Part shown: piece after piece, positions 33,401 to 46,100 of the stretch
Numbering within the stretch: position 1 is the stretch's first letter
Layout: each line of letters starts with the position of its first letter
The notes under the pieces: generated by a model
Told to the model about the DNA's origin: nothing
The model's database searches: none
Seen by the model: the letters and a program-made list of their open reading frames with translations, nothing else
Assembly: GCA_040954595.2 (NCBI GenBank)
Contig: CM082585.2
Coordinates: forward strand, 682,001-746,000
Origin: Balanoglossus misakiensis
Lineage: Eukaryota > Hemichordata
Direction: 5' to 3'
DNA: 64,000 bases
Made by a program: the position numbers and the translations under genes

Positions 33401-36400
33401 TTTTTTTCTATAGACAGAACAATGGAAATTTACATGTTAACTTTCAACAGAGACTGGCCACCTCAGTTAGTCATTGCTTCTTTCCTCCTAAGTGTGACAT
33501 TTGACGTACATGAATGAATACTTTGATTTCTATGGCTTTTAAATCTTGATTTTGAAATGTTCACTCTAATTCCTCAACATACTTTTTCTAGATAAATCTT
33601 AATACAGTTATATGTACTTCATATCATTGTTAGTATCTAAAACAGAAAGTAATTAAATGGACAATCTCGATGATACAAATCATGGAGAGTTGTGGGTAAA
33701 ATATCGTACTGTGCCCCCTTTACCCCCACTGCTTTGAAATTTGATTTGAAGGTTTCAGGGTTTGTTCTCATGATAATTTACAGATTGATTTGACAATTGG
33801 TATGCAAGTACCTTATGTCAACCACATACAATCCTGTATTTTTTGAACTAATAGTTTGAATGTTCTATTTTATGCATTTTTTGCCTTTTTCCTCATTTGT
33901 GGTAAAAAATCTACTTTTCTAGAATTGATGAGTCAACTTCTTTGAAATTTTAGTATGAAGCTTCATGTAGGTGATATGAGTTACAATACTTTTGTTGAAA
34001 TGTTGCAAAATTTGCATATTGATAATTTTGGAGCAATTTCAGCCTTGTTTAATTAATTTTTTTTCTCTAAAACCGCTTGTTCCATTGCTTTAAAATTTGT
34101 TAGTCACGTTAGGGGTAGCTCAAGTAAGATTTGCATGTATGTTTTTCAAATCAACTTGATGATTTGAATAGTATATTTTTGGGATGATTTTTGCTATTTT
34201 TGGTCAAAACTCTTCTCAGAACCCCCCACAGTACGTGAAATATCCCATGAATCATTCTGGTTTGTACAACCAGAGATTACTCGGTCAAACCAGGCAAAGT
34301 TCACATGTGTAGAGAAAATTGTAGACCACTAATACAAAGTTTGAGAGCATGCTTTAAAGGCGAATCTTATTGTCAATTACCATTTCAAATGATAAACAAA
34401 ATCATGCATTATTGAAAGAGGAGATACAAATTTTATAAAATAAGCAATTGCATAGCCAGCCGATACAAAAAAGTTTGAAGTAAAACAGGGACACTTGAAA
34501 CACTTGTTTAATCAAACAAAACGATATTGATTTTTTTCTATAGACAGAACAATGGAAATTTACATGTTAACTTTCAACAGAGACTGGCCACCTCAGTTAG
34601 TCATTGCTTCTTTCCTCCTAAGTGTGACATTTGACGTACATGAATGAATACTTTGATTTCTATGGCTTTTAAATCTTGATTTTGAAATGTTCACTCTAAT
34701 TCCTCAACATACTTTTTCTAGATAAATCTTAATACAGTTATATGTACTTCATATCATTGTTAGTATCTAAAACAGAAAGTAATTAAATGGACAATCTCGA
34801 TGATACAAATCATGGAGAGTTGTGGGTAAAATATCGTACTGTGCCCCCTTCACCCCCACTGCTTTGAAATTTGATTTGAAGGTTTCAGGGTTTGTTCTCA
34901 TGATAATTTACAGATTGATTTGACAATTGGTATGCAAGTACCTTATGTCAACCACATACAATCCTGTATTTTTTGAACTAATAGTTTGAATGTTCTATTT
35001 TATGCATTTTTTGCCTTTTTCCTCATTTGTGGTAAAAAATCTACTTTTCTAGAATTGATGAGTCAACTTCTTTGAAATTTTAGTATGAAGCTTCATGTGG
35101 TGATATGAGTTACAATACTTTTGTTGAAATGTTGCAAAATTTGCATATTGATAATTTTGGAGCAATTTCAGCCTTGTTTAATTAATTTTTTTTCTCTAAA
35201 ACCGCTTGTTCCATTGCTTTAAAATTTGTTAGTCACGTTAGGGGTAGCTCAAGTAAGATTTGCATGTATGTTTTTCAAATCAACTTGATGATTTGAATAG
35301 TATATTTTTGGGATGATTTTTGCCATTTTTGGTCAAAACTCTTCTCAGAACCCCCCACAGTACGTCAAATATCCCATGAATCATTCTGGTTTGTACAACC
35401 AGAGATTACTCGGTCAAACCAGGCAAAGTTCACATGTGTAGAGAAAATTGTAGACCACTAATACAAATTTTGAGAGCATGCTTTAAAGGCGAATCTTATT
35501 GTCAATTACCATTTCAAATGATAAACAAAATCATGCATTATTGAAAGAGGAGATACAAATTTTATAAAATAAGCAATTGCATAGCCAGCCGATACAAAAA
35601 AGTTAGAAGTAAAACAGGGACACTTGAAACACTTGTTTAATCAAACAAAACGATATTGATTTTTTTCTATAGACAGAACAATGGAAATTTACATGTTAAC
35701 TTTCAACAGAGACTGGCCACCTCAGTTAGTCATTGCTTCTTTCCTCCTAAGTGTGACATTTGACGTACATGAATGAATACTTTGATTTCTATGGCTTTTA
35801 AATCTTGATTTTGAAATGTTCACTCTAATTCCTCAACATACTTTTTCTAGATAAATCTTAATACAGTTATATGTACTTCATATCATTGTTAGTATCTAAA
35901 ACAGAAAGTAATTAAATGGACAATCTCGATGATACAAATCATGGAGAGTTGTGGGTAAAATATCGTACTGTGCCCCCTTTACCCCCACTGCTTTGAAATT
36001 TGATTTGAAGGTTTCAGGGTTTGTTCTCATGATAATTTACAGATTGATTTGACAATTGGTATGCAAGTACCTTATGTCAACCACATACAATCCTGTATTT
36101 TTTGAACTAATAGTTTGAATGTTCTATTTTATGCATTTTTTGCCTTTTTCCTCATTTGTGGTAAAAAATCTACTTTTCTAGAATTGATGAGTCAACTTCT
36201 TTGAAATTTTAGTATGAAGCTTCATGTGGTGATATGAGTTACAATACTTTTGTTGAAATGTTGCAAAATTTGCATATTGATAATTTTGGAGCAATTTCAG
36301 CCTTGTTTAATTAATTTTTTTTCTCTAAAACCGCTTGTTCCATTGCTTTAAAATTTGTTAGTCACGTTAGGGGTAGCTCAAGTAAGATTTGCATGTATGT

Positions 36401-37570
36401 TTTTCAAATCAACTTGATGATTTGAATAGTATATTTTTGGGATGATTTTTGCCATTTTTGGTCAAAACTCTTCTCAGAACCCCCCACAGTACGTGAAATA
36501 TCCCATGAATCATTCTGGTTTGTACAACCAGAGATTACTCGGTCAAACCAGGCAAAGTTCACATGTGTAGAGAAAATTGTAGACCACTAATACAAATTTT
36601 GAGAGCATGCTTTAAAGGCGAATCTTATTGTCAATTACCATTTCAAATGATAAACAAAATCATGCATTATTGAAAGAGGAGATACAAATTTTATAAAATA
36701 AGCAATTGCATAGCCAGCCGATACAAAAAAGTTTGAAGTAAAACAGGGACACTTGAAACACTTGTTTAATCAAACAAAACGATATTGATTTTTTTCTATA
36801 GACAGAACAATGGAAATTTACATGTTAACTTTCAACAGAGACTGGCCACCTCAGTTAGTCATTGCTTCTTTCCTCCTAAGTGTGACATTTGACGTACATG
36901 AATGAATACTTTGATTTCTATGGCTTTTAAATCTTGATTTTGAAATGTTCACTCTAATTCCTCAACATACTTTTTCTAGATAAATCTTAATACAGTTATA
37001 TGTACTTCATATCATTGTTAGTATCTAAAACAGAAAGTAATTAAATGGACAATCTCGATGATACAAATCATGGAGAGTTGTGGGTAAAATATCGTACTGT
37101 GCCCCCTTTACCCCCACTGCTTTGAAATTTGATTTGAAGGTTTCAGGGTTTGTTCTCATGATAATTTACATATTGATTTGACAATTGGTATGCAAGTACC
37201 TTATGTCAACCACATACAATCCTGTATTTTTTGAACTAATAGTTTGAATGTTCTATTTTATGCATTTTTTGCCTTTTTCCTCATTTGTGGTAAAAATCTA
37301 CTTTTCTAGAATTGATGAGTCATCTTCTTTGAAATTTTATTATGAAGCTTCATGTAGGTGATATGAGTTACAATACTTTTGTTGAAATGTTGCAAAATTT
37401 TGCATATTGATAATTTTGGAGCAATTTCAGCCTTGTTTAATTATTTTTTTTTCTCTAAAACCGCTTGTTCCATTGCTTTAAAATTTGTTAGTCATGTTAG
37501 GGGTAGCTCAAGTAAGATTTGCATGTATGTTTTTCAAATCAACTTGATGAATTGAATAGTATATTTTTGG
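30413..37570 (+). repeat. Tandem array of a ~1130-bp repeat, about 6.3 copies
   Basis: The marker CAGATTGATTTGACAATTGG begins units at about 30413, 31522, 32651, 33781, 34911 and 36040, and again with one change (TATTGATTTGAC) at 37169. Periods are 1129-1130 bp for the inner copies and 1109 bp for the first. Inner copies differ by only a few bases each, while the first ~380 bp of copy 1 is more diverged and joins the hairpin-headed repeat family it came from. The last copy stops after about 400 bp at a LINE tail. Each unit contains the markers CAGCCGATACAAAAAAGT and TATGTACTTCATATCATTG. No coding frame of note. Confidence 0.93.
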
Positions 37571-37572
37571 CG

Positions 37573-37872
37573 GATCAAATCAAATCAAATCAAAACAAAC
37601 ATTTATAAAGTGCCAGAATCAATAACAATGTTATTTCCAAAGGCGCTGAAAGTATAACATCAGTGTTCGTAGGCTTTGACAAATAGAAATGTCTTGAGTT
37701 TTTGTTTGAAAATGTTGAGACTAGAAGCCTGTTGAATGTCAGATGGCAGAGAATTCCAAAGTTGTGGCGCGACAAGGAAAAAGGCACATCCACCATATGT
37801 TTTAAGTCTGTACTTTTGTACACACAACTGGTTCCTTGAGCTGGAGCGCAGAGCCCGACTTGGCTTATATGA
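37573..37872 (-). mobile_element. 5'-truncated LINE (CR1/L2-like) 3' end
   Basis: The minus strand encodes the typical C-terminus of a non-LTR reverse transcriptase polyprotein (FFLVAPQLWNSLPSDIQ, SLNIFKQKLKTFLF) ending at a stop at 37660. A short 3' region then ends in repeated GATTT units (37573-37598). C-terminal tails of this kind with short tandem 3' repeats are known from CR1/L2-type elements. The fragment holds roughly the last 65-80 codons only. Confidence 0.85.
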
Positions 37873-38617
37873 TTTTTGATTTGATTTGGTTTCAGGGTGA
37901 TTTCTCATGATGATTTACAAAACCTATGACTGATTACTTTGAAATTTGAGTAGGAAGTTAATTGGATGTGTTTGTTTAGATAATGGAATCAAATAAAGTT
38001 ATTCATTCTTCACCTTCATTCTTCACCTCATTTCATTTATTGGCTGGTTTGTCTATTGTATCAGGGAAGACTACTTGCCATCCCACCCCACCGATGCAAA
38101 CTTTGAGTGGCAAAAGTAAAATTTTTCGTAACATTGAGTTAATTTGCTTTTGGGCTCACTAAAATGCAACTTTGAGCTCTGTATTTGTACAAAATTTTCA
38201 TTAATTGGCTGGTTTGTCTATTGTACCAGGCCAGCATACATAAGATCAAGATGTTTTCGGGGGTGGGGGGGGGGGGGCATCATATTTTATTGCCTCTCTA
38301 TGTGTGTGTCTGTCTGTCTGTACTCCTGTGTAGACTTTTTCTAGTGTAATCACTGAATGAGACCACAGTGTCCTTGACGCTATTTTTTGCGATTTTCAAT
38401 GACCCTGGGGTAACCTTTGGACAGCTTTCATATATCTTGGTATTCACAGCAGAATACAGCCTTGGCATACCCTGGTAACCATGGGAACCGTTTGGGCCCA
38501 ACCAATGGTGCTGGCAGCGTTAATTTTTAAATGATTTCTTCTTGTCGTTTTCTTTATCAATATGATGACTTGACCAAATCAGATTATTAAAATAATTTCA
38601 TTCTTTTTTTACATTAG
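37873..38617. other. Repeat-derived and unrecognised DNA
   Basis: Starts with a diverged piece of the 1130-bp unit (GGTTTCAGGGTGATTTCTCA at 37889). Two copies of TTGGCTGGTTTGTCTATTGTA lie at about 38040 and 38203, and a G-run lies at 38260-38277. No gene supported. Confidence 0.45.
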
Positions 38618-38690
38618 GTTCTTTGGTAACACTGCTGCTGGAGGGAGTGTAATATTTGTAACGACGTCGCCACCTAATACTGTACTGGAG
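38618..38690 (+). CDS. Exon-like module C, 73 nt (unidentified protein)
   Basis: Bounded by a pyrimidine-rich acceptor (TTCTTTTTTTACATTAG) and the donor-like GTATGA. After one leading base it is open: FFGNTAAGGSVIFVTTSPPN then TVLE. It has the same length and phases as modules A2 and B2. The sequence at 39306 (FIGIIIAGGSLINIYNNAAP) is clearly related and has a similar acceptor. No family recognised; a real exon is only possible, not shown. Confidence 0.35.
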
Positions 38691-39230
38691 GTATGAACTT
38701 AAACTTGTAACGACGCCGCTACCTAATACTGTACTGGAGAGATGAAGTTAATACTTGTAACGACGCCGCCACCTAATACTGTACTGGAGAGATGAAGTTA
38801 ATACTTGTAACGACGCCGCCACCTAATACTGTACTGGAGAGATGAAGTTAATACTTGTAACGACGCCGCCACATAATACTGTACTGGAGAGATGAAGTTA
38901 ATACTTGTAACGACGCCGCCACCTAATACTGTACTGGAGAGATGAACTTAATACTTGTAACGACGCCGCCACCTAATACTGTACTGGAGAGATGAACTTA
39001 ATACTTGTAACGACGCCGCCACCTAATACTGTACTGGAGAGATGAAGTGAATACTTGTAACGAAGCCGCCACCTAATACTGTACTGGAGAGATGAAGTTA
39101 ATACTTGTAACGACGCCGCCACCTAATACTGTACTGGAGAGATGAACTTAATACTTGTAACGACGCCGCCACCTTATACTGTACTGGAGGGATGAACTTA
39201 AACCTGTAACGACGCCATATGATGCTCCTG
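38652..39230 (+). repeat. 50-bp minisatellite, about 11 units
   Basis: Unit contains TTGTAACGACGCCGCCACCT and AATACTGTACTGGAGAGATG. The first unit is the 3' part of exon-like module C. There the end reads GGAGGTATGAA, whereas later units read GGAGAGATGAA, so the donor-like GT is lost in the amplified copies. Units differ at one or two bases. Confidence 0.92.
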
Positions 39231-39305
39231 TGACCAGAGGGATGAACGACGCCATGATTTGTTGATCTGATCTAATTAATAATATTCATTCTTTTTTTTC
39301 AATAG

Positions 39306-39404
39306 GTTCATTGGTATTATCATCGCCGGAGGGAGTCTAATCAATATCTACAACAACGCCGCACCAGATAACAATATCAAAACCAGAGGGATGCTGTCAA
39401 TAGG
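39306..39404 (+). CDS. Exon-like module D, related to C (unidentified)
   Basis: Follows the acceptor TTTTTTTTCAATAG, which resembles that of module C. The open frame shares the FxG....AGGS(V/L) pattern with module C and continues to a TAG at 39404-39406. It could be a terminal exon (33 codons) or end at the weak donor GTTAGG. Evidence is only the shared pattern and splice signals. Confidence 0.3.
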
Positions 39405-39580
39405 TTAGGCTAATAAAAATGGTTTAATCTGAGGGAATGGTAAAGGGTTGGTGTATGAATATGTTAGGGTAATAAAAAATGGTATAATCTAACGGAATGG
39501 TGAAGGGTTGGTGTATAAACAGGTTAGGCTAATAAAAATGGTATAATCTAATGAAATGGTGAAGGGTTGGTGTATGATGA
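39404..39580 (+). repeat. ~60-bp tandem repeat, 3 units
   Basis: GTTAGGCTAATAAAAATGGT, TGGTGAAGGGTTGGTGTAT and similar boxes recur three times with substitutions. Confidence 0.8.
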
Positions 39581-39999
39581 CTAATAAGACATTGTGCACA
39601 AGGGTACTATAATAAAACTGTCTGCAAGGGTATAATATTATGGTTTCAAGGGTATGATAAGTAATTAAAATACTATAAAAACATGAGTAATGCCACGTGG
39701 TAAATAAAAACTGTACATGTACAGAGGGTAAATACCGGTATAATATATAAAGGTGTTAACATCAATAGTGTAATAATAAAAAAATGGGTAACACATGGTT
39801 TTGGTGGTATAATAATAATAAAATGGTATTAACTTGATGGTATAAACATTATGGGATGTGTATAAACGGTGTTAATATTACAAAGGTATAATGATTAGTT
39901 GGGGTGTAATAATAAGAAATTTAAAATCATTGGGTAATTTATTAGTGTCAGGTTGGGTAAAATAATTGTTGCTATGCATTCGTGTAATAATTGTCTGCG
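39581..39999. other. AT-rich DNA of GGTATAAT-type low complexity
   Basis: Many GGTATAATAATAA or GGTGTTAACAT-like motifs without fixed period. No gene seen. Confidence 0.4.
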
Positions 40000-40200
40000 G
40001 ATTTTTTGCAGCGTTACCCGCGTTCGCGTTCTTCATTGCAGGTCGCTCGTCATGTAATGGAATTTCGCCGTGTGCCCGTTTGATTCGCCGATGGATTTTT
40101 TACAACGTTACCCGCGTTCGCGTTCTTCATCGCAGTTGGATCGTCGTGTAATGGAATTTCGCCGTGTGCCCGTTTGATTCGCCGATGGATTTTTTGCTTT
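40000..40200 (+). repeat. 94-bp CpG-rich tandem duplication
   Basis: TTACCCGCGTTCGCGTTCTT recurs 94 bp later, and TTCGCCGTGTGCCCGTTTGA and CGCCGATGGATTTTTT are likewise repeated. CpG density is far above the surrounding DNA. A frame runs through both copies, but no product is recognised. Confidence 0.85.
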
Positions 40201-40861
40201 CGTCATCGTAATTCCCGCATCAACACGAATCCTCAATCTCGCGTAACAACAATACATCAAAATGTACACAGAAAAATAGGAGTCGGCAAGACAATTCTGG
40301 TTAGTTTGAGCCCCAACCTTTTAAAATTCACAACGGGGGAGGGGGCAGTTTTTCCTCATTTTATATTTGGCTCGAGGTTTTTAACTGTCCCCAGGCGCGT
40401 AAAGTTAGTTAGTTTATCACACAGTATGTAATTATCTTGCTTGATTTAAAAAAACACTAAAATTGTATGGGGGAGCTTCTTGCGATTTGCACTTAAGAAA
40501 CTGATGGTTTGTACCCATAGATAATATTTAGTATTAAGCACATAATTGCCTGGAAATAAAAATTAACTCAAGGGTAGAATGCAACAGTTAATTTTGTGCA
40601 ATATCAACAGGAGCTATTTTGGCACATTATTTCAGTTTGATAAACACTGTTTTGCTCATTGTTTCATTTCGACCACATTATTTCAGTTTGATAAACACTG
40701 TTTTTGCTTATTGTTTCATTTCAACCACTTTTGTCACCTTGTTTTAAATTGAATGCAAGCATTGTTTCTGTTTGACCACTACTTGGGGTAATTGTTCCAA
40801 ATTGGTATGCAAGATATTTTACATCAGCAGTTAGCCATCTAGCCACACTTTAGCTGCACAG
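40201..40861. other. Intergenic DNA with a ~52-bp duplication
   Basis: CACATTATTTCAGTTTGATA + AACACTGTTTTGC(T)CATTG occurs twice in tandem (about 40622-40730). A frame at 40174-40431 is unrecognised. Confidence 0.5.
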
Positions 40862-40989
40862 CATATGAAAAATAATGAAATTCATGCTAAAAGCAAAAAA
40901 GTATTATGGGTATAATGCCATTGCAGCATTGGCGGTTCGACTCCGTCGATACTTACTTTGAAGCATAAGTCTTCATTATTTTTCATATG
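40862..40989. repeat. 128-bp inverted-repeat element with a tRNA-like B box
   Basis: CATATGAAAAATAATGAA (40862-40879) is the exact complement of 40972-40989, and pairing continues imperfectly inward. The interior holds GGTTCGACTCC, a match to the pol III B-box consensus. The surrounding bases can be drawn as a rough cloverleaf (AAGTAT/ATACTT, AATGC/GCATT) but lack a proper D arm and U33. Probably a MITE or a degenerate tRNA-derived repeat. Confidence 0.6.
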
Positions 40990-41149
40990 TAATAAATAAA
41001 ACTCTTCCAAATTCATATCTTTGTTTTCAGTTTGTGCTTTTGCTTCAGTTAGGGGGCCCACACTTACCAAACCTGTCTTGCCATCTTTTCACATTTCTTC
41101 AAATATGCAGCGCCAGCAGTAGGCAGTATTTGATCAAATTGACCCACAA
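40990..41149. other. Left flank of the satellite array
   Basis: No feature recognised. The first satellite-like bases appear near 41150 (CACAAATCACTCAAAATTAATAG). Confidence 0.4.
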
Positions 41150-43101
41150 ATCACTCAAAATTAATAGGCAGGATACTGTCCACTCTGGCCTGGTTACTGT
41201 CTGGCCTGGTTAATGTTGACGCAAAGGTTGACCCTACCAAACACTCAAAATTAATGGGCACGACACTGGCCACTCTGGCCTGGTTAATGTTGACGCAAAG
41301 GTTGACCCCACCAAACACTCAAAATTAATGGGCAGCATACTGTCCACTATGGCCTGGTTACTGTGTGCTCTGGTTAATGTTGACGCAAAGGTTGACCCCA
41401 CCAAACACTCAAAATTAATGGGCACGACACTGGCCTCTCTGGCCTGGTTAATGTTGACGCAAAGGTTGACCCCACCAAACACTCAAAATTAATGGGCAGC
41501 ATACTGTCCACTATGGCCTGGTTACTGTGTGCTCTGGTTAATGTTGACGCAAAGGTTGACCCCACCAAACACTCAAAATTAATGGGCACGACACTGGCCT
41601 CTCTGGCCTGGTTAATGTTGACGCAAAGGTTGACCCCACCAAACACTCAAAATTAATGGGCAGCATACTGTCCACTCTGGCCTGGTTACTGTGTGCTCTG
41701 GTTAATGTTGACGCAAAGGTTGACCCCACCAAACACTCAAAATTAATGGGCAGCATACTGTCCACTCTGGCCTGGTTACTGTGTGCTCTGGATATTGTTG
41801 ACGTACAGGTTGACCCCACCAAACACTCAAAATTAATGGGCAGCATACTGTCCACTCTGGCCTGGTCACTGTGTGCTCTGGTTAATGTTGACGCAAAGGT
41901 TGACCCCACCAAACACTCAAAATTAATGGGCAGCATACTGTCCACTCTGGCCTGGTCACTGTGTGCTCTGGTTAATGTTGACGCAAAGGTTGACCCCACC
42001 AAACACTCAAACATAATGGGCAGCATACTGTCCACTCTGGCCTGGTTACTGTGTGCTCTGGTTAATGTTGACGAAAAAGTTGACCCCACCAAACACTCAA
42101 AATTAATGGGCAGCATACTGTCCACTCTGGCCTGGTTACTGTGTGCTCTGGTTAATGTTGACGCAAAGGTTGACCCCACCAAACACTCAAAATTAATGGG
42201 CAGCATACTGTCCACTCTGGCCTGGTTACTGTGTGCTCTGGTTAATGTTGACGTACAGGTTGACCCCACCAAACACTCAAAATTAATGGGCAGCACACTG
42301 TCCACTACGGCCTGGTTACTGTGTGCTCTGGTTAATGTTGACGCAAAGGTTGACCCCACCAAACACTCAAAATTAATGGGCAGCATACTGTCCACTATGG
42401 CCTGGTTACTGTGTGCTCTGGTTAATGTTGACGCAAAGGTTGACCCCACCAAACACTCACAATTAATGGGCAGCATACTGTCCACTATGGCCTGGTTACT
42501 GTGTGCTCTGGTTAATGTTGACGCAAAGGTTGACCCCACCATACACTCAAAATTAATGGGCAGCATACTGTCCTATATGGCCTGGTTACTGTGTGCTCTG
42601 GTTAATGTTGACGCAAAGGTTGACCCCACCAAACACTCAAAAGTAATGGGCAGCACACTGTCAACTACGGCCTGGTTACTGTGTGCTCTGGTGAATGTTA
42701 ACGCAAAGGTTGACCCCACCAAACACTCAAAATTAATGGGCAGCATACTGTCCACTATGGCCTGGTTACTGTGTGCTCTGGTTAATGTTGACGCAAAGGT
42801 TGACCCCACCAAACACTCAAAATTAATGGGCAGCATACTGTCCACTATGGCCTGGTTACTGTGTGCTCTGGTTAATGTTGACGCAAAGGTTGACCCCACC
42901 AAACACTCAAAATTAATGGGCAGCACACTGTCCACTACGGCCTGGTTACTGTGTGCTCTGGTTAATGTTGACACAAAGGTTGACCCCACCAAACACTCAA
43001 AATTAATGGGCAGAACACTGTCCACTATGGCCTGGTTACTGTGTGCTCTGGTTAATGTTGACGCAAAGGTTGACCCCACCAAACACTCAAAATTAATGGG
43101 C
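41150..43101. repeat. Satellite block 1 (mixed 90/74-bp units, then 90-bp units)
   Basis: Begins with alternating 90- and 74-bp units to about 41650, then regular 90-bp units. Variant units include GACGAAAAAGTTGA (42070) and AAAAGTAATGGG (42639). These recur in block 2 at +2023 and +2113 bp, so blocks 1 and 2 share one higher-order pattern with one 90-bp unit gained or lost. Confidence 0.85.
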
Positions 43102-46100
43102 AGGATACTGGCCACTCTGGCCTAGTTAATGTTGACGCAAAGGTTGACCCCCACCAAACACTCAAAATTAATGGGCACGATACTGGCCACTCTGGCCTAG
43201 TTAATGTTGACGCAAAGGTTGACCCCACCAAACACTCAAAATTAATGGGCACCACACTGGCCACTCTGGCCTGGTTAATGTTGACGCAAAGGTTGACCCC
43301 ATCAAACCCTCAAAATTAATGGGCAGCATACTGTCCATTCTGGCCTGGTTACTGTGTGCTCTGGTTAATGTTGACGCAAAGGTTGACCCCACCAAACACT
43401 CAAAATTAATGGGCAGCATACTGTCCACTCTGGCCTGGTTACTGTGTGCTCTGGTTAATGTTGACGCAAAGGTTGACCCCACCAAACACTCAAAATTAAT
43501 GGGCAGCATACTGTCCACTCTGGCCTGGTTACTGTGTGCTCTGGTTAATGTTGACGCAAAGGTTGACCCCACCAAACACTCAAAATTAATTGGCAGCATA
43601 CTGTCCACTCTGGCCTGGTTACTGTGTGCTCTGGTTAATGTTGACGCAAAGGTTGACCCCACCAAACACTCAAAATTAATGGGCAGCATACTGTCCACTC
43701 TGGCCTGGTTACTGTGTGCTCTGGTTAATGTTGACGTACAGGTTGACCCCACCAACCACTCAAAATTAATGGGCAGCATACTGTCCACTATGGCCTGGTT
43801 ACTGTGTGCTCTGGTTAATGTTGACGCAAAGGTTGACCCCACCAAACACTCAAAATTAATGGGCAGCATACTGTCCACTATGGCCTGGTTACTGTGTGCT
43901 CTGGTTAATGTTGACGCAAAGGTTGACCCCACCAAACACTCAAAATTAATTGGCAGCATACTGTCCACTATGGCCTGGTTACTGTGTGCTCTGGTTAATG
44001 TTGACGCAAAGGTTGACCCCACCAAACACTCAAAATTAATGGGCAGCATACTGTCCACTCTGGCCTGGTTACTGTGTGCTCTGGTTAATGTTGACGAAAA
44101 AGTTGATCCCACCAAACACTCAAAATTAATGGGCAGCATACTGTCCACTCTGGCCTGGTTACTGTGTGCTCTGGTTAATGTTGACGCAAAGGTTGACCCC
44201 ACCAAACACTCAAAATTAATGGGCAGCATACTGTCCACTCTGGCCTGGTTACTGTGTGCTCTGGTTAATGTTGACGTACAGGTTGACCCCACCAAACACT
44301 CAAAATTAATGGGCAGCACACTGTCCACTACGGCCTGGTTACTGTGTGCTCTGGTGAATGTTAACGCAAAGGTTGACCCCACCAAACACTCAAAATTAAT
44401 GGGCAGCACACTGGCCACTACGGCCTGGTTACTGTGTGCTCTGGTTAATGTTGACGCAAAGGTTGACCCCACCAAACACTCAAAATTAATGGGCAGCATA
44501 CTGTCCACTATGGCCTGGTTACTGTGTGCTCTGGTTAATGTTGACGCAAAGGTTGACCCCACCAAACACTCACAATTAATGGGCAGCATACTGTCCACTA
44601 TGGCCTGGTTACTGTGTGCTCTGGTTAATGTTGACGCAAAGGTTGACCCCACCATACACTCAAAATTAATGGGCAGCATACTGTCCTATATGGCCTGGTT
44701 ACTGTGTGCTCTGGTTAATGTTGACGCAAAGGTTGACCCCACCAAACACTCAAAAGTAATGGGCAGCACACTGTCAACTACGGCCTGGTTACTGTGTGCT
44801 CTGGTGAATGTTAACGCAAAGGTTGACCCCACCAAACACTCAAAATTAATGGGCAGCATACTGTCCACTATGGCCTGGTTACTGTGTGCTCTGGTTAATG
44901 TTGACGCAAAGGTTGACCCCACCAAACACTCAAAATTAATGGGCAGCATACTGTCCACTATGGCCTGGTTACTGTGTGCTCTGGTTAATGTTGACGTAAA
45001 GGTTGACCCCACCAAACACTCAAAATTAATGGGCAGCACACTGTCCACTACGGCCTGGTTACTGTGTGCTCTGGTTAATGTTGACACAAAGGTTGACCCC
45101 ACCAAACACTCAAAATTAATGGGCAGAACACTGTCCACTATGGCCTGGTTACTGTGTGCTCTGGTTAATGTTGACGCAAAGGTTGACCCCACCAAACACT
45201 CAAAATTAATGGGCAGGATACTGGCCACTCTGGCCTAGTTAATGTTGACGCAAAGGTTGACCCCCACCAAACACTCAAAATTAATGGGCACGATACTGGC
45301 CACTCTGGCCTAGTTAATGTTGACGCAAAGGTTGACCCCACCAAACACTCAAAATTAATGGGCACCACAGTGGCCACTCTGGCCTGGTTAATGTTGACGC
45401 AAAGGTTGACCCCATCAAACCCTCAAAATTAATGGGCAGCATACTGTCCACTCTGGCCTGGTTACTGTGTGCTCTGGTTAATGTTGACGCAAAGGTTGAC
45501 CCCACCAAACACTCAAAATTAATGGGCAGCATACTGTCCACTCTGGCCTGGTTACTGTGTGCTCTGGTTAATGTTGACGCAAAGGTTGACCCCACCAAAC
45601 ACTCAAAATTAATGGGCAGCATACTGTCCACTCTGGCCCGGTTACTGTGTGCTCTGGTTAATGTTGACGCAAAGGTTGACCCCACCAAACACTCAAAATT
45701 AATTGGCAGCATACTGTCCACTCTGGCCTGGTTACTGTGTGCTCTGGTTAATGTTGACGCAAAGGTTGACCCCACCAAACACTCAAAATTAATGGGCAGC
45801 ATACTGTCCACTCTGGCCTGGTTACTGTGTGCTCTGGTTAATGTTGACGTACAGGTTGACCCCACCAACCACTCAAAATTAATGGGCAGCATACTGTCCA
45901 CTATGGCCTGGTTACTGTGTGCTCTGGTTAATGTTGACGCAAAGGTTGACCCCACCAAACACTCAAAATTAATTGGCAGCATACTGTCCACTATGGCCTG
46001 GTTACTGTGTGCTCTGGTTAATGTTGACGCAAAGGTTGACCCCACCAAACACTCAAATTTAATGGGCAGCATACTGTCCACTCTGGCCTGGTTACTGTGT

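Noticed and set aside
40905-40960. tRNA gene
   Set aside because: A good B box and partial stems exist, but there is no proper D arm, U33 is absent and the A box is weak.
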